From contig NZ_CP094975.1 of NCBI RefSeq assembly GCF_023509015.1, positions 4,891,501 through 4,955,500 of the forward strand: DNA of 64,000 nt, given 5' to 3'. The position numbers and the translations under genes were made by a program. The stretch is from Pseudomonas abieticivorans. Its GTDB lineage: Bacteria; Pseudomonadota; Gammaproteobacteria; Pseudomonadales; Pseudomonadaceae. Shown here piece by piece: positions 32,547 to 43,649 of the stretch. The notes beneath the pieces were generated by a model that was not told where the DNA came from, ran no database searches, and saw only the letters and a program-made list of their open reading frames with translations. The stretch's first letter is position 1; each line of letters begins with the position of its first letter.

Positions 32547-35500
32547 ATCTCTCGCGGTTGTTCATCCTGCGTCCGGTAGCGACGACCCTGAGCATGCTGG
32601 CCATCGTTTTGGCCGGCTTGATCGCCTATCGCCTGTTGCCGGTGTCGGCGTTGCCCCAGGTTGATTACCCGACCATCCGGGTGATGACCCTGTACCCCGG
32701 CGCCAGCCCGCAAGTGATGACCAGCGCGGTGACGGCGCCCCTGGAACGCCAGTTCGGGCAGATGCCAGGCCTTACGCAGATGGCGTCCACCAGTTCCGGT
32801 GGTGCCTCGGTGCTGACCTTGCGCTTTAGCCTGGACATCAACATGGACGTGGCCGAGCAAGAAGTGCAGGCCGCGATCAACGGCGCCACCAACCTGCTGC
32901 CCAGCGATCTGCCTGCGCCGCCGGTGTACAACAAGGTCAACCCGGCCGACACGCCGGTGCTGACCCTGGCCGTCAGCTCCAAGACCATGCTGCTGCCCAA
33001 GCTCAATGACTTGGTCGACACGCGCATGGCGCAAAAGATCGCCCAGATCAGTGGCGTGGGCATGGTTTCCATCGCCGGTGGGCAGCGCCAGGCCGTGCGC
33101 ATCAAGGTCAACCCCGAGGCCCTGGCGGCCAACGGCCTGAACCTGGCCGACGTACGCACCCTGATCGGCGCCTCCAACGTCAACCAGCCCAAGGGCAACT
33201 TCGATGGCCCCACGCGGGTGTCGATGCTCGACGCCAACGACCAGATGGCCAGCCCCGAGGAGTACGCCAACCTGGTGTTGGCCTACAAGAACGGCGCGCC
33301 GCTGCGCCTCAAGGACGTCGCCCAGGTGGTGGACGGCGCCGAGAACGAACGCCTGGCGGCATGGGCCAATCAGAACCAGGCGGTGCTGTTGAACATCCAG
33401 CGCCAGCCTGGTGCCAACGTGATCGAAGTGGTGGATCGGATCAAGGCGCTGTTGCCCTCGATCACCGACAACCTGCCGGCCGGCCTTGACGTCACCGTGC
33501 TCACCGACCGCACGCAAACCATCCGTGCCTCGGTCAGCGACGTGCAGCATGAGCTGTTCATCTCCATCGCCCTGGTGGTGCTGGTGACGTTCCTGTTCCT
33601 GCGCCGCTTCAGTGCCACCATCATTCCCTCGATCGCCGTGCCGCTGTCCCTGGTCGGCACCTTTGGCGTGATGTACCTGGCCGGTTTTTCGGTCAACAAC
33701 CTCACGTTGATGGCCATGACCATCGCCACCGGGTTCGTGGTGGACGACGCCATCGTGATGCTGGAGAACATTTCCCGGCACATCGAGGAGGGCGAGACGC
33801 CCCTGCAGGCGGCGCTCAAGGGCGCCAAGCAGATTGGTTTTACCCTGCTGTCGCTGACCTTCTCGCTGATCGCCGTGCTGATCCCGTTGCTGTTCATGGC
33901 CGACGTGGTGGGGCGCCTGTTCCGCGAGTTCGCCATCACCCTGGCAGTGGCGATCCTGATTTCCCTGGTGGTGTCCCTCACCCTGACGCCAATGATGTGC
34001 GCGCGCCTGCTCAAGCGCGAGCCCAAGCCCGAAGAACAAGGGCGCTTCTATAAGGCCAGCGGCGCCTGGATTGACTGGCTGATCGAAGCCTACGGGCGCA
34101 AGTTGCAGTGGGTGCTGCGCCATCAGTTCATCACCCTACTGGTGGCTATCGGCACCCTGGCGCTCACCGTGGTGCTGTACCTGATGGTGCCCAAGGGCTT
34201 CTTCCCGGTGCAGGACACGGGGGTGATCCAGGGCATCACCGAGGCGCCGCAGTCGATCTCGTTCCAGGCCATGAGCCTGCGCCAGCAAGAACTGGCCAAG
34301 GTGGTGTTGCAGGACCCGGCCGTGGAGAGCTTGTCGTCCTACATCGGGGTGGACGGCGACAACGCCACGCTCAACAGTGGCCGTTTGCTGATCAACCTCA
34401 AGCCCCACGGCCAGCGTGACCTCACCGCCACGCAGGTGATCGCGCGCATCCAGCCCGAAGTCGACAAGCTGGTGGGCATGCGCCTGTTCATGCAGCCGGT
34501 GCAAGACCTCACCATCGAGGACCGCGTCAGCCGCACCCAGTACCAGTTCAGCATGTCCTCGCCCGACGCCGACCTGCTGGCACAGTGGAGCGGCAAGCTG
34601 GTGGACGCCCTGCGCCAACGCCCGGAACTCACGGACGTGGCCAGCGACCTGCAGGACAAAGGCTTGCAGGTGTACCTGGTGATCGACCGCGACGCGGCCA
34701 AGCGCCTGGGCATCAACGTGTCGGACATCACCAACGCCTTGTATGACGCTTTTGGCCAGCGGCAGATCTCGACCATTTACACCCAGGCCAGCCAGTACCG
34801 CGTGGTGCTGCAATCGGCCGACGCCTCGATTCTGGGGCCCAAGGCGCTGGACCAGATCCACGTCAAGACCTTGCAAAACGACCCGACCTCCACCGGCAGT
34901 ACTGCCATCACCACCACCGCCGGGGTCTCGGCGCCGCAGGTCAAGCTGTCCAGCCTGGCCCATATCGAGCAGCGCCAGGCACAATTGGCGATCACCCACA
35001 TCGGCCAGTTCCCGGCAGTGATGATGTCGTTCAACCTGGCGCCAGGCGTGGCCCTGGGCCAGGCGGTGCAACTGATCGAGCAAACCCAGAAGGACATCGG
35101 CATGCCGATTGGCGTGCAGACCGAGTTCCAGGGCGCCGCGCAGGCCTTCCAGGCCTCGCTGTCGAGCACGCTGCTGCTGATCCTGGCGGCGGTGGTCACC
35201 ATGTACATCGTGCTGGGCGTGCTCTACGAGAGCTACATCCACCCGATCACCATCCTCTCGACCCTGCCGTCGGCAGCCGTCGGTGCCTTGCTGGCGCTGA
35301 TGGTGACCGGCAACGACCTGGGCATGATCGCGATCATCGGCATCATCCTGTTGATCGGCATCGTGAAAAAGAACGCGATCATGATGATCGACTTTGCCCT
35401 GGACGCCGAGCGCAACCAGGGCATGGCCCCGGAGGCGGCGATCTACCAGGCGGCGCTGCTGCGGTTCCGGCCGATCCTGATGACCACCATGGCCGCGCTG

Positions 35501-35698
35501 TTCGGCGCCATCCCGTTGATGCTGGCCTCAGGCTCCGGCGCCGAACTGCGCCAGCCCCTGGGCCTGGTGATGGTTGGTGGGCTGCTGGTGAGCCAGGTGC
35601 TGACGCTGTTCACCACACCGGTGATCTACCTGTACTTCGACCGCCTGGCCCGGCGCATGCGCCGCCAGCCCAAGCCTGCGGAGCCGGTTGAAGCATGA
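32543..35698 (+). CDS. muxB: MuxB, RND efflux pump (inner membrane)
   Basis: 1051 residues, normal for an RND transporter, with twelve membrane helices and two large periplasmic loops. The N-terminus [20 protein letters not shown] is the standard first helix. The proton-relay helix [20 protein letters not shown] contains the paired Asp. The C-terminal TM10-12 region includes [20 protein letters not shown]. It pairs with MuxC as a heteromeric MdtBC-type pump; one member is thought to bind drug and the other to drive proton flux. The start overlaps muxA and the stop overlaps muxC, both ATGA, so subunits are made together. Confidence 0.95.
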   Translation: MNLSRLFILRPVATTLSMLAIVLAGLIAYRLLPVSALPQVDYPTIRVMTLYPGASPQVMTSAVTAPLERQFGQMPGLTQMASTSSGGASVLTLRFSLDINMDVAEQEVQAAINGATNLLPSDLPAPPVYNKVNPADTPVLTLAVSSKTMLLPKLNDLVDTRMAQKIAQISGVGMVSIAGGQRQAVRIKVNPEALAANGLNLADVRTLIGASNVNQPKGNFDGPTRVSMLDANDQMASPEEYANLVLAYKNGAPLRLKDVAQVVDGAENERLAAWANQNQAVLLNIQRQPGANVIEVVDRIKALLPSITDNLPAGLDVTVLTDRTQTIRASVSDVQHELFISIALVVLVTFLFLRRFSATIIPSIAVPLSLVGTFGVMYLAGFSVNNLTLMAMTIATGFVVDDAIVMLENISRHIEEGETPLQAALKGAKQIGFTLLSLTFSLIAVLIPLLFMADVVGRLFREFAITLAVAILISLVVSLTLTPMMCARLLKREPKPEEQGRFYKASGAWIDWLIEAYGRKLQWVLRHQFITLLVAIGTLALTVVLYLMVPKGFFPVQDTGVIQGITEAPQSISFQAMSLRQQELAKVVLQDPAVESLSSYIGVDGDNATLNSGRLLINLKPHGQRDLTATQVIARIQPEVDKLVGMRLFMQPVQDLTIEDRVSRTQYQFSMSSPDADLLAQWSGKLVDALRQRPELTDVASDLQDKGLQVYLVIDRDAAKRLGINVSDITNALYDAFGQRQISTIYTQASQYRVVLQSADASILGPKALDQIHVKTLQNDPTSTGSTAITTTAGVSAPQVKLSSLAHIEQRQAQLAITHIGQFPAVMMSFNLAPGVALGQAVQLIEQTQKDIGMPIGVQTEFQGAAQAFQASLSSTLLLILAAVVTMYIVLGVLYESYIHPITILSTLPSAAVGALLALMVTGNDLGMIAIIGIILLIGIVKKNAIMMIDFALDAERNQGMAPEAAIYQAALLRFRPILMTTMAALFGAIPLMLASGSGAELRQPLGLVMVGGLLVSQVLTLFTTPVIYLYFDRLARRMRRQPKPAEPVEA

Positions 35699-38600
35699 AC
35701 CTGTCAGGGCCATTTATCCGTCGCCCGGTGGCGACCCTGTTGCTGAGCCTGGCCATCGTGCTGCTGGGCGGCCTGAGCTTTGGCTTGCTGCCGGTGTCGC
35801 CGCTGCCCAACATGGACTTCCCGGTGATCGTGGTGTCGGCCAACCTGGCCGGCGCCAGCCCCGAAGTCATGGCCTCTACCGTGGCCACGCCGCTGGAGCG
35901 CTCGTTCGGCGCTATCTCGGGCGTCACCACCATGAGCAGCCGTTCAAGCCAGGGCTCCACCCGGGTGATCTTGCAGTTCGACATGGACCGCGACATCAAC
36001 GGCGCTGCCCGCGAGGTGCAGGCGGCCATCAACGCCTCGCGCAGTTTGCTGCCCAGCGGCATGCGCAGCATGCCCACCTACAAGAAGGTCAACCCCTCGC
36101 AAGCGCCGATCATGGTGCTGTCGCTGACCAGCGATGTGTTGCAGAAGGGCCAGTTGTATGACCTGGCCTCCACCATCCTCTCGCAAAGCCTGTCCCAGGT
36201 CAGTGGCGTGGGCGAGGTGCAGATCGGAGGCAGTTCGCTGCCGGCGGTGCGGGTCGAGCTTGAGCCGCAGTTGCTCAACCAGTACGGCGTGTCGCTTGAG
36301 GATGTGCGCAGCACCATCGCCAATGCCAACTCGCGCCGGCCCAAGGGCTTTGTCGAAGACGCCGGCAGCAATTGGCAGGTGCAAGCCAACGACCAGTTGG
36401 AAAAGGCCAAGGATTACCGCCCGCTGATCATCCGCTACCAGGACGGCTCGGTGCTGCGCCTGACCGACGTGGCCAAGGTCACCGACGCCGTGGAGGACCG
36501 CTACAACGCCGGCTTCTTCAACGATGACTCGGCGGTGCTGCTGGTGATCAACCGCCAGGCCGGGGCCAACATCATCCAGACCGTGGCGCAGATCAAGGCG
36601 CAACTGCCGGCGCTGGAAGCGGTGCTGCCGGCCAGCGTCAAGCTGAACCTGGCCATGGACCGTTCGCCGGTGATCAAGGCCACCTTGCACGAGGCCGAGA
36701 GCACGCTGCTGATCGCCGTGGCGCTGGTAGTGCTGGTGGTGTACCTGTTCCTGGGCAATTTCCGCGCCTCGTTGATCCCCACCCTGGCGGTGCCGGTGTC
36801 GCTGGTGGGCACCTTCGCGATCATGTACCTGTGGGGCTTCTCGCTGAACAACCTGTCGCTGATGGCCCTGATCCTGGCCACGGGGCTGGTGGTGGATGAC
36901 GCCATCGTGGTGCTGGAGAACATCTCGCGGCACATCGACGAGGGTGTGCCACCGATCCAGGCGGCCTATCGCGGCGCCGAGGAAGTGGGCTTCACCCTGT
37001 TGTCGATGAACGTCTCGCTGGTGGCCGTGTTCCTCTCCATCCTGTTCATGGGCGGGATCATCGAGAGCCTGTTCCGCGAGTTCTCCATCACCCTGGCGGC
37101 CTCCATCGTGGTCTCGCTGGTGGTCTCGCTCACCCTCACGCCGATGCTCTGCGCGCGCTGGCTCAAGCCCCACGTGCCGGGGCAGGAGAACCGCCTGCAA
37201 CGCTTGAGCCAGAAGGTCAACGATCGCCTGGTGGCCGGTTACGACACAAGCCTTGGCTGGGTGCTCAAGCATCGCCGGCTGACGCTGCTCAGCCTGTTCG
37301 TGACCATCGGGGTGAACATCGCCCTGTACGTGGTGGTGCCCAAGACCTTCATGCCGCAGCAGGACACCGGGCAATTGATGGGCTTCGTGCGCGGTGACGA
37401 CGGGCTGTCGTTCAGCGTGATGCAGCCGAAAATGGAAGCCTACCGCCGGGCGATCCTTGCCGACCCCGCGGTGCAAAGCGTGGCCGGGTTCATCGGTGGC
37501 AACAACGGAACCAACAACGCGACCATCCTGGTGCGGCTCAAGCCGATCAAGGAGCGTAACGTCTCCGCCCAGGCGGTCATCGAGCGCCTGCGCAAGGACC
37601 TGCCGAAAACCCCGGGCGCGCGGCTGATGCTGATGGCCGACCAGGACCTGCAATTTGGCGGCGCCCGCGACCAGACCACCTCGCAGTACCAGTACATCGT
37701 GCAAAGTGGCGACCTGGCGGCCTTGCGCCTGTGGTACCCGAAGATCGTCGCGGCGTTCAAGGGCATCCCGCAGATTACCTCCATCGATGCCCGCGAGGGC
37801 AGGGGGGCGGCGCAAGTCACCCTGGTGGTCGATCGCGACCAGGCCAAGCGCCTGGGCGTGGACATGAGCATGGTCACCGCCGTGCTCAACAACGCCTACA
37901 GCCAGCGGCAGATCTCTACCATCTACGACAGCCTGAACCAGTACATGGTGGTGATGGAGATCAACCCCAAATACGCCCAGGACCCGGTCACCCTGGAGCA
38001 GGTGCAAATCATCAACGCCTCGGGCGCGCGGGTACCGCTGTCGAGCATTGCCCATTACGAGAACAGCCTGGCCGATGACAGCGTCAGCCACGAGGGCCAG
38101 TTCGCCTCCGAAAGTATTTCCTTCGACCTGGCCGAGGGCGTGCCCCTGGACAAGGCCACGGCGGCGCTGGAACACGCGATCGCCAAGGTCGGCCTGCCCG
38201 AGTCGATCATCGTCAAGGTGGCCGGCACCGGCGATGCCTTTGCCGCCGCACAAAAGAGCCAGCCGTGGATGATCCTCGGCGCCCTGGTGGCGGTGTACCT
38301 GGTGCTGGGCATCCTGTACGAAAGCTACGTGCACCCGCTGACGATTCTCTCGACCCTGCCGTCGGCGGGTGTCGGCGCCTTGCTCAGCATCTACCTGACC
38401 GGTGGCGAGTTCAGCCTGATCTCGCTGCTGGGCCTGTTCCTGTTGATCGGGGTGGTGAAGAAAAACGCCATCCTGATGATCGACCTGGCGCTGCAGCTGG
38501 AGCGTGAGGCGGGCATGGGCCCATTGGAGTCGATCCGCACGGCATGCCTGATGCGTCTGCGGCCGATTTTGATGACCACCCTTGCGGCGATCCTCGGTGC

Positions 38601-38802
38601 CTTGCCGCTGATGCTGGCCACCGCCGAAGGCGCCGAGATGCGCCAGCCACTGGGCCTGACCATCATCGGCGGGCTGATCTTCAGCCAGATCCTCACGCTT
38701 TACACCACGCCTGTGGTCTACCTCTACCTGGACCGCCTGCGCCACCGCGTCAATCGCTGGCGCGGCGTGCGGACCGATGCTGCCTTGGAAACCCCGCTAT
38801 GA
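35695..38802 (+). CDS. muxC: MuxC, second RND efflux pump subunit
   Basis: 1035 residues. The N-terminus [20 protein letters not shown] parallels MuxB. The relay helix [20 protein letters not shown] keeps both Asp residues, and [20 protein letters not shown] closes the C-terminal membrane part. MdtC-type partner of MuxB (homologous to it over the full length). Overlaps muxB and opmB by 4 bp at each end. Long antisense open frames across this gene are composition artefacts. Confidence 0.95.
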   Translation: MNLSGPFIRRPVATLLLSLAIVLLGGLSFGLLPVSPLPNMDFPVIVVSANLAGASPEVMASTVATPLERSFGAISGVTTMSSRSSQGSTRVILQFDMDRDINGAAREVQAAINASRSLLPSGMRSMPTYKKVNPSQAPIMVLSLTSDVLQKGQLYDLASTILSQSLSQVSGVGEVQIGGSSLPAVRVELEPQLLNQYGVSLEDVRSTIANANSRRPKGFVEDAGSNWQVQANDQLEKAKDYRPLIIRYQDGSVLRLTDVAKVTDAVEDRYNAGFFNDDSAVLLVINRQAGANIIQTVAQIKAQLPALEAVLPASVKLNLAMDRSPVIKATLHEAESTLLIAVALVVLVVYLFLGNFRASLIPTLAVPVSLVGTFAIMYLWGFSLNNLSLMALILATGLVVDDAIVVLENISRHIDEGVPPIQAAYRGAEEVGFTLLSMNVSLVAVFLSILFMGGIIESLFREFSITLAASIVVSLVVSLTLTPMLCARWLKPHVPGQENRLQRLSQKVNDRLVAGYDTSLGWVLKHRRLTLLSLFVTIGVNIALYVVVPKTFMPQQDTGQLMGFVRGDDGLSFSVMQPKMEAYRRAILADPAVQSVAGFIGGNNGTNNATILVRLKPIKERNVSAQAVIERLRKDLPKTPGARLMLMADQDLQFGGARDQTTSQYQYIVQSGDLAALRLWYPKIVAAFKGIPQITSIDAREGRGAAQVTLVVDRDQAKRLGVDMSMVTAVLNNAYSQRQISTIYDSLNQYMVVMEINPKYAQDPVTLEQVQIINASGARVPLSSIAHYENSLADDSVSHEGQFASESISFDLAEGVPLDKATAALEHAIAKVGLPESIIVKVAGTGDAFAAAQKSQPWMILGALVAVYLVLGILYESYVHPLTILSTLPSAGVGALLSIYLTGGEFSLISLLGLFLLIGVVKKNAILMIDLALQLEREAGMGPLESIRTACLMRLRPILMTTLAAILGALPLMLATAEGAEMRQPLGLTIIGGLIFSQILTLYTTPVVYLYLDRLRHRVNRWRGVRTDAALETPL

Positions 38803-40319
38803 CCGACCGCCTGCCTTCCCTCGTCTGTGCCGCACCGTTGCGCCCGCTTGCCCGGCAACTGGCCGTGGCCCGTGGCTCGCGGGTGCTCAACCTGGGCCTG
38901 TGCGCGCTGATGCTCAGCGGCCTGCTGCTGGGTGGCTGCGCCATCGGCCCGGATTACCACCGCCCGGCCGTCGACACCCCGGCGCAGTTCAAGGAAGCCG
39001 AAGGCTGGCGCCAGGCGCAGCCGGCCGATGCCCTGGCCCGCGGTGCCTGGTGGGAGCTGTACGGTGACGCCCAGCTTAACGGTCTGGTCGAACAGCTCAA
39101 CCGCTCCAACCAGACCGTGGCCCAGTACGAGGCGCAATACCGCCAGGCGCAGGCCTTGGTCAAAAGCAGCCGCGCAGCGTTCTTCCCCACCCTGGACCTG
39201 AGTGCCGGCAAGACCCGCGCCAGCCAAGGGACGGGCAGCAGCAACGCTGGCCTGGCCAGTCAAGGCAGTGGCATCCGCAACACCTACACCACGCAATTGG
39301 GGGTGAGCTGGGAGGCGGACATCTGGGGCAAGTTGCGCCGGGGGCTGGAGGCCGACAAGGCCAACGCCCAGGCCAGCCTCGCGGATTTGGCCTCGATGCG
39401 CCTGAGCCTGCAGTCGCAATTGGTGCAGAACTACCTGCAACTGCGGGTGATCGATGAGCAGAAACGCCTGCTGCAAGCCACGGTCCAGGCGTACCAGCGC
39501 TCGCTGACCATGACCCAGAACCAGTACAAGGCCGGGGTTTCGGGCAAAGACGCCGTGGCCCAGGCCCAGACCCAATTGCGCAGCACCCAGGCTGATTTAG
39601 TCGACCTGGCCTGGCAGCGCGCCCAATTCGAGAACGCCATCGCCGTGCTGATGGGCCAGCCACCGGCCGACTTCACGCTGGCCGAAACCCAGGTCATCCC
39701 GACCTTGCCGGCCATTCCCGTGCAGATGCCCGGCCAGTTGCTGGAGCGGCGGCCCGACATCGCCGCCGCCGAGCGCTCGGTGATGGCCGCCAACGCCAAC
39801 ATCGGCGTGGCCAAGACCGCCTATTTTCCGGACCTGACCCTGAGCATGAGCGGTGGCTACAGCAGCAGCACCTTCAGCAACCTGATCAGCCTGCCCAACC
39901 GATTCTGGTCGGTGGGCCCGCAACTGGCCATGACCCTGTTCGACGGCGGCCAGCGCTCGGCCGAAGTCGACCGCACCGAAGCGGTGTACGACCAGACCGT
40001 GGCCCAGTACCGCCAGGCCGTGCTCACCGGTTTCCAGGAAGTGGAAAACTACATGGTCCAGCTCAAGGTGTACGAAGACGAGGCGCAAGTGCGTAACCAG
40101 GCACTGGAGTCGGCGCGCGAATCCCTGCGCCTGACCACCAACCAGTACAAGGCCGGGTTGATCGCCTACCTGGACGTGGTCACCGTGCAGGCCACGGCCC
40201 TGAGCAACGAGCGCAGCGTGTTGAACCTGGAGCAAAGCCGGCTGGTGGCCAGCGTGCAATTGATCACCGCGCTGGGCGGTGGGTGGGAGGCGCAGACAGG
40301 GTTGGCAGTAAAGGATTGA
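38799..40319 (+). CDS. opmB: OpmB, outer-membrane efflux lipoprotein
   Basis: 506 residues. A long basic N-terminus precedes a lipoprotein signal with lipobox LLGGC, then AIGPDYHRPAVDTPAQFKEA, the OprM/NodT family start. Two repeats of the OEP domain contain the long helices (VAQYEAQYRQAQALVKSSRA; TAYFPDLTLSMSGGYSSS; TNQYKAGLIAYLDVVTVQAT). It forms the trimeric exit duct for MuxABC. The ATG overlaps the muxC stop. The ~45-residue leader before the lipobox is longer than usual; an internal start nearer the signal (e.g. GTG codons at RGSRVL) cannot be excluded. Confidence 0.93.
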   Translation: MTDRLPSLVCAAPLRPLARQLAVARGSRVLNLGLCALMLSGLLLGGCAIGPDYHRPAVDTPAQFKEAEGWRQAQPADALARGAWWELYGDAQLNGLVEQLNRSNQTVAQYEAQYRQAQALVKSSRAAFFPTLDLSAGKTRASQGTGSSNAGLASQGSGIRNTYTTQLGVSWEADIWGKLRRGLEADKANAQASLADLASMRLSLQSQLVQNYLQLRVIDEQKRLLQATVQAYQRSLTMTQNQYKAGVSGKDAVAQAQTQLRSTQADLVDLAWQRAQFENAIAVLMGQPPADFTLAETQVIPTLPAIPVQMPGQLLERRPDIAAAERSVMAANANIGVAKTAYFPDLTLSMSGGYSSSTFSNLISLPNRFWSVGPQLAMTLFDGGQRSAEVDRTEAVYDQTVAQYRQAVLTGFQEVENYMVQLKVYEDEAQVRNQALESARESLRLTTNQYKAGLIAYLDVVTVQATALSNERSVLNLEQSRLVASVQLITALGGGWEAQTGLAVKD

Positions 40320-40390
40320 CCTGACCGTTCGTCTGATAGAGGATATTCGCTGGCTGCCGGCTAGGTAGCCACCTAGGCACAAAACCTGAG

Positions 40391-40418
40391 CCTTGAGCCT
40401 GCGCACGCAGGCTTAAGG
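40391..40418 (+). terminator. Hairpin after mux operon
   Basis: CCTTGAGCCTGCG and CGCAGGCTTAAGG pair with one mismatch around a CA loop, 72 bp past the opmB stop. No T-run follows; TGGCAAAACG instead. On the opposite strand it is followed by a short T-rich run, but no gene reads that way. Confidence 0.4.
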
Positions 40419-40548
40419 TGGCAAAACGATATCTCGGCTAACCCGCGTAACAGGGCGCTTACATCAAGCAAACAAGCGTTTAATTCAGTACACTGCGCCG
40501 CTATTCACAGGGCATGGACGCCGTTATGGCCTGTTCGCGAGCACCTCG

Positions 40549-42627
40549 ATGCTGATTGGTACCTACTCCCCCTTTTTAGTTGTGATCTCCCTGTGCGTGG
40601 CGATTCTGGCCTCTTACACGGCCTTGGATCTGGTTGGGCGCATCGCCACGGCGCGCGGCCGCGCGGTCACCTTGTGGATGATCGGCGGCGCGTTGTCGAT
40701 GGGTGTCGGCGTCTGGTCGATGCATTTTATCGGCATGCTGGCCTTCAGCCTGCCAATCGATCTGGGTTATGACCTGACGATCACGCTGTTGTCGCTGCTG
40801 ATCGCGATCCTGTCTTCAGGCTTTGCCCTGTGGCTGGTCAGCCAGCCCAGCCTGCCGCTGCTGCAGCTATGCCTGGGGTCGCTGATCATGGGCGCCGGGA
40901 TCGCCGGCATGCACTACACCGGCATGGCCGCGATGCGCATGGAGCCAGGCATCGACTACCACCCGGTGCTGTTCCTGGATTCGCTGATCATTGCCGTGGG
41001 GGCTTCGGCGGCGGCACTGTATATTGCCTTCCGCCTGCGCCATGCCCAACCCAACGTGCGCCTGGCCCGGGCCGGCGCGGCGGTGATCATGGGCATCGCG
41101 ATCACCGGCATGCACTACACCGGCATGGCCGCCGCCAGCTTTCCCGAGGGCAGCTTCTGCGGCGCGGCCGGTAATGGCCTGACCGGCAAGGGCCTGGACT
41201 ACCTGGTGTTGATCACAAGCCTGGCGGTGCTCGGCATCACCTTGCTGACGTCGATCCTGGACGCCCGCCTGGAGGCGCGCACCGCAGAGCTGGCCAACTC
41301 CTTGACCCTGGCCAACCGCGAGCTGACCCAGTTGGCGTTGCACGACAACCTGACCGGCTTGCCCAACCGCGTGCTGCTGGCCGACCGGATTGGCCAGGCG
41401 ATCCAGAAAGTCGAACAGAAGGGCGGCTGTTTTGCATTGATGTTCATCGACCTGGACGGCTTCAAGCCGGTCAACGATGCCTTCGGGCACCATATGGGCG
41501 ACCAGTTGCTGCGCGCCGTGGCCGAGCGCCTGCGCAAAAGCCTGCCCGGCCAGGACACTCTGGCGCGCATTGGCGGTGACGAGTTCGTGTTGCTGGTGCG
41601 CCTGGAGGAGCCCAATGACGCGCCGAGCGTGGCGGCCAACCAGGTCAATCTGATCTCCCAGCCGTTCAGCGTGGCCGAGCAAAGCCTGCAGATTTCCGCG
41701 AGCATCGGTATCGTGTTGTACCCCGGCAATGGCGAAGACGCGGCCGAGCTGTTGATGAATGCCGACGCCGCGATGTACCACGCCAAGAGCGCGGGCAAAA
41801 ACGGCTACAGCTTTTTCGACGGCTCCATGAACACCAACGCGCGCAAGCAATTGCAGTTGTTGCAGGACTTGCGCGTGGCCCGCCAACGTGGCGAGCTGCG
41901 CCTGCATTACCAGCCCAAGTTCGATGCCAGCAGCGGGCAACCGGTCGGGGCCGAGGCGCTGCTGCGCTGGCAACACCCGGAGATGGGCCTGCTGGCGCCG
42001 GACAAGTTCATAGACCTTGCAGAGAAGACCGGGCTGATCATCAGCATCGGCGACTGGGTGCTCGACGAAGCCTGCCGGCAGATGCGCCTGTGGTCGTTGC
42101 AGGGCTACGGGCACTGGCGTATCGCGGTCAACCTGTCGGCGCTGCAGTTCTGCCATGCGGGCCTGGTGGACAGCGTCTCCAGTGCCCTGGCCGCGCATCA
42201 TTTGTCGGCCAACAACCTGACCCTGGAAATCACCGAAACCACCGCCATGAATGACGCCGATGCGAGCATGACGGTGTTGCAGAAGCTCTCGGACATGGGC
42301 GTGGACCTGTCCATCGATGACTTTGGCACCGGTTACTCAAGCTTGATGTACCTCAAGCGCTTGCCGGCCAATGAGCTCAAGATCGACCGCGGTTTCGTCC
42401 GCGACCTGGAGCAGGACAGCGACGACGCGGCGATCGTCTCGGCCATCGTCGCCTTGGGCCAAGCCCTGGGGTTGCGCATTGTCGCCGAGGGGGTGGAAAC
42501 CGATAATCAGCAAAACTTCCTGACCCAGCTGGGCTGCGATTCCTTGCAGGGGTACCTGCTGGGGCATCCGTTGCCGGCCGAACGGTTCATGATCGATATC
42601 CAGGCTGCCGAGGCCAAGCGCGCCTGA
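40549..42627 (+). CDS. MHYT-GGDEF-EAL c-di-GMP enzyme (MucR-like)
   Basis: 692 residues. The N-terminal membrane sensor has seven helices and three MHYT-type motifs: WSMHFIGMLAF, AGMHYTGMAAM and TGMHYTGMAAA. GGDEF follows with an intact active loop (GGDEF at 342-346), then EAL with Glu469 in AEALLRWQHP, and [39 protein letters not shown]. Both cyclase and phosphodiesterase sites look competent. P. aeruginosa MucR has this order and almost this length (685) and promotes alginate production; its MHYT part is proposed to sense a diatomic gas or redox state. The ATG at 40549 opens directly into the first helix. Confidence 0.9.
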   Translation: MLIGTYSPFLVVISLCVAILASYTALDLVGRIATARGRAVTLWMIGGALSMGVGVWSMHFIGMLAFSLPIDLGYDLTITLLSLLIAILSSGFALWLVSQPSLPLLQLCLGSLIMGAGIAGMHYTGMAAMRMEPGIDYHPVLFLDSLIIAVGASAAALYIAFRLRHAQPNVRLARAGAAVIMGIAITGMHYTGMAAASFPEGSFCGAAGNGLTGKGLDYLVLITSLAVLGITLLTSILDARLEARTAELANSLTLANRELTQLALHDNLTGLPNRVLLADRIGQAIQKVEQKGGCFALMFIDLDGFKPVNDAFGHHMGDQLLRAVAERLRKSLPGQDTLARIGGDEFVLLVRLEEPNDAPSVAANQVNLISQPFSVAEQSLQISASIGIVLYPGNGEDAAELLMNADAAMYHAKSAGKNGYSFFDGSMNTNARKQLQLLQDLRVARQRGELRLHYQPKFDASSGQPVGAEALLRWQHPEMGLLAPDKFIDLAEKTGLIISIGDWVLDEACRQMRLWSLQGYGHWRIAVNLSALQFCHAGLVDSVSSALAAHHLSANNLTLEITETTAMNDADASMTVLQKLSDMGVDLSIDDFGTGYSSLMYLKRLPANELKIDRGFVRDLEQDSDDAAIVSAIVALGQALGLRIVAEGVETDNQQNFLTQLGCDSLQGYLLGHPLPAERFMIDIQAAEAKRA

Positions 42628-42658
42628 TTCAATCTTCAACGCGAGGGCAATGGTTTAC

Positions 42659-43405
42659 ATGAACAAAGTCATCCTCATCACCGGCGGCACCCGCGGTATT
42701 GGTGCTGCCACGGCAAAACTTGCGGCCCAGCAGGGTTACCGCATCTGCATCAACTACCAATCCGACGAGGCTGCGGCGCAGCATACCCTTCAAGCGCTGC
42801 GTGCGCTGGGCGCCGAGGCGATTGCCGTGCGCGCCGACGTCAGCATCGAGGACGAAGTGGTGCGCCTGTTCCGCCAGGTCGACGAGGAGTTGGGCCCGCT
42901 CACCGCGCTGGTCAACAACGCCGGCACCGTGGGGCACAAGTCACGGGTCGACGAGATGTCCGAGTTCCGCCTGCTGAGCATCATGAAGAGCAATGTGGTG
43001 GGCCCCATCCTGTGCGCCAAGCACGCCGTGTTGCGCATGTCCACGCGCCATGGCGGGCAGGGCGGCAGCATCGTCAACGTGTCCTCCCGCGCGGCGGTAT
43101 TGGGCTCGCCCTTCGAATACGTTGACTACGCCGCGTCCAAGGGCGCGATAGACACGTTCACCCAGGGTTTGGCCAAGGAAGTGGCCGGCGAAGGCATCCG
43201 CGTCAACGGCGTGCGTCCAGGCCTTATCCACACTGACTTCCACGCCCTGAGCGGTGACCCGCAACGGGTCAGCAAGATGGAGAGCGGCGTGCCGATGGGG
43301 CGTGGCGGGCAGGCTGAAGAGGTGGCTGAGGGGATTGTCTGGCTGCTGTCAGATAAGGCGAGCTACGCTACTGGGACGTTTATTGACTTGAGTGGTGGGC
43401 GGTAG
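42659..43405 (+). CDS. Short-chain dehydrogenase/reductase (YgfF-like)
   Basis: 248 residues. Rossmann cofactor motif TGGTRGIGAATAK (TGxxxGxG), NNAGT, catalytic Ser in VSSRAAVLGS and Tyr/Lys in YVDYAASKGA, plus the C-terminal SYATGTFIDLSGGR. Classical SDR, oxidising or reducing a hydroxy/keto group with NAD(P)H. The Arg after TGGT suggests NADP preference, which is inference. GAGGG lies 11 bases before the ATG at 42659 but only two before the in-frame ATG at 42650, so I choose 42659. It starts 31 bases after the c-di-GMP enzyme stop and could share its transcript. Confidence 0.9.
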   Translation: MNKVILITGGTRGIGAATAKLAAQQGYRICINYQSDEAAAQHTLQALRALGAEAIAVRADVSIEDEVVRLFRQVDEELGPLTALVNNAGTVGHKSRVDEMSEFRLLSIMKSNVVGPILCAKHAVLRMSTRHGGQGGSIVNVSSRAAVLGSPFEYVDYAASKGAIDTFTQGLAKEVAGEGIRVNGVRPGLIHTDFHALSGDPQRVSKMESGVPMGRGGQAEEVAEGIVWLLSDKASYATGTFIDLSGGR

Positions 43406-43443
43406 GGCGTACACCCCTGTCACTCACTCGGCGCGAGAGGGGG

Positions 43444-43547
43444 CTGTAGGAACAAGCTGTGGGAACAAGCTGTGGGAACAAGCTGTGGGAACAAGCTGTG
43501 GGAACAAGCTGTAGGAACAAGCTGTAGAAACAAGCTGTGGGAGCAAG
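43444..43547 (+). repeat. 13-bp tandem repeat array, 8 units, from a REP edge
   Basis: Eight consecutive units of CTGTGGGAACAAG with single-base variants (CTGTAGGAACAAG, CTGTAGAAACAAG, CTGTGGGAGCAAG). The last unit reads into CTTGCTTGCG, i.e. the normal left half of a GTGGGAGC-type REP. It appears to be slippage expansion of the first 13 bases of that REP. Intergenic between the SDR and MFS genes. Confidence 0.92.
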
Positions 43548-43603
43548 CTTGCTTGCGAAAAGGCCCCCGGTCCAACAGTTCCTGACTCGGCCACCCAAAG
43601 CAT

Positions 43604-43631
43604 AAAAAAAGGCGCCCCAAGGCGCCTTTTT
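43604..43631. terminator. Bidirectional Rho-independent terminator
   Basis: A-run, GGCGCC, CCAA loop, GGCGCC, T-run. Serves the converging SDR (plus) and MFS (minus) genes; 18 bp past the MFS stop. Confidence 0.93.
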
Positions 43632-43649
43632 CATGTCTACCTGCTGACC

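Noticed and set aside
32294-34123. 609-residue minus-strand frame across muxA/muxB
   Set aside because: His/Gln/Gly-rich low-complexity antisense translation of RND sequence.
35944-38745. 933-residue open frame antisense to muxC
   Set aside because: No domain-like sequence, His/Gln/Asp/Val-rich composition typical of the complement of G+C-rich RND genes; the plus-strand muxC is unambiguous.
40460-40500. tRNA or small RNA near the TACACT box upstream of the MHYT protein
   Set aside because: The box could be a -10, but no clover-leaf, conserved tRNA bases or terminator follow before the coding start.
43444-43547. Tandem array as a possible CRISPR
   Set aside because: Units are contiguous 13-mers without spacers and no cas gene is near; it ends in a REP half.
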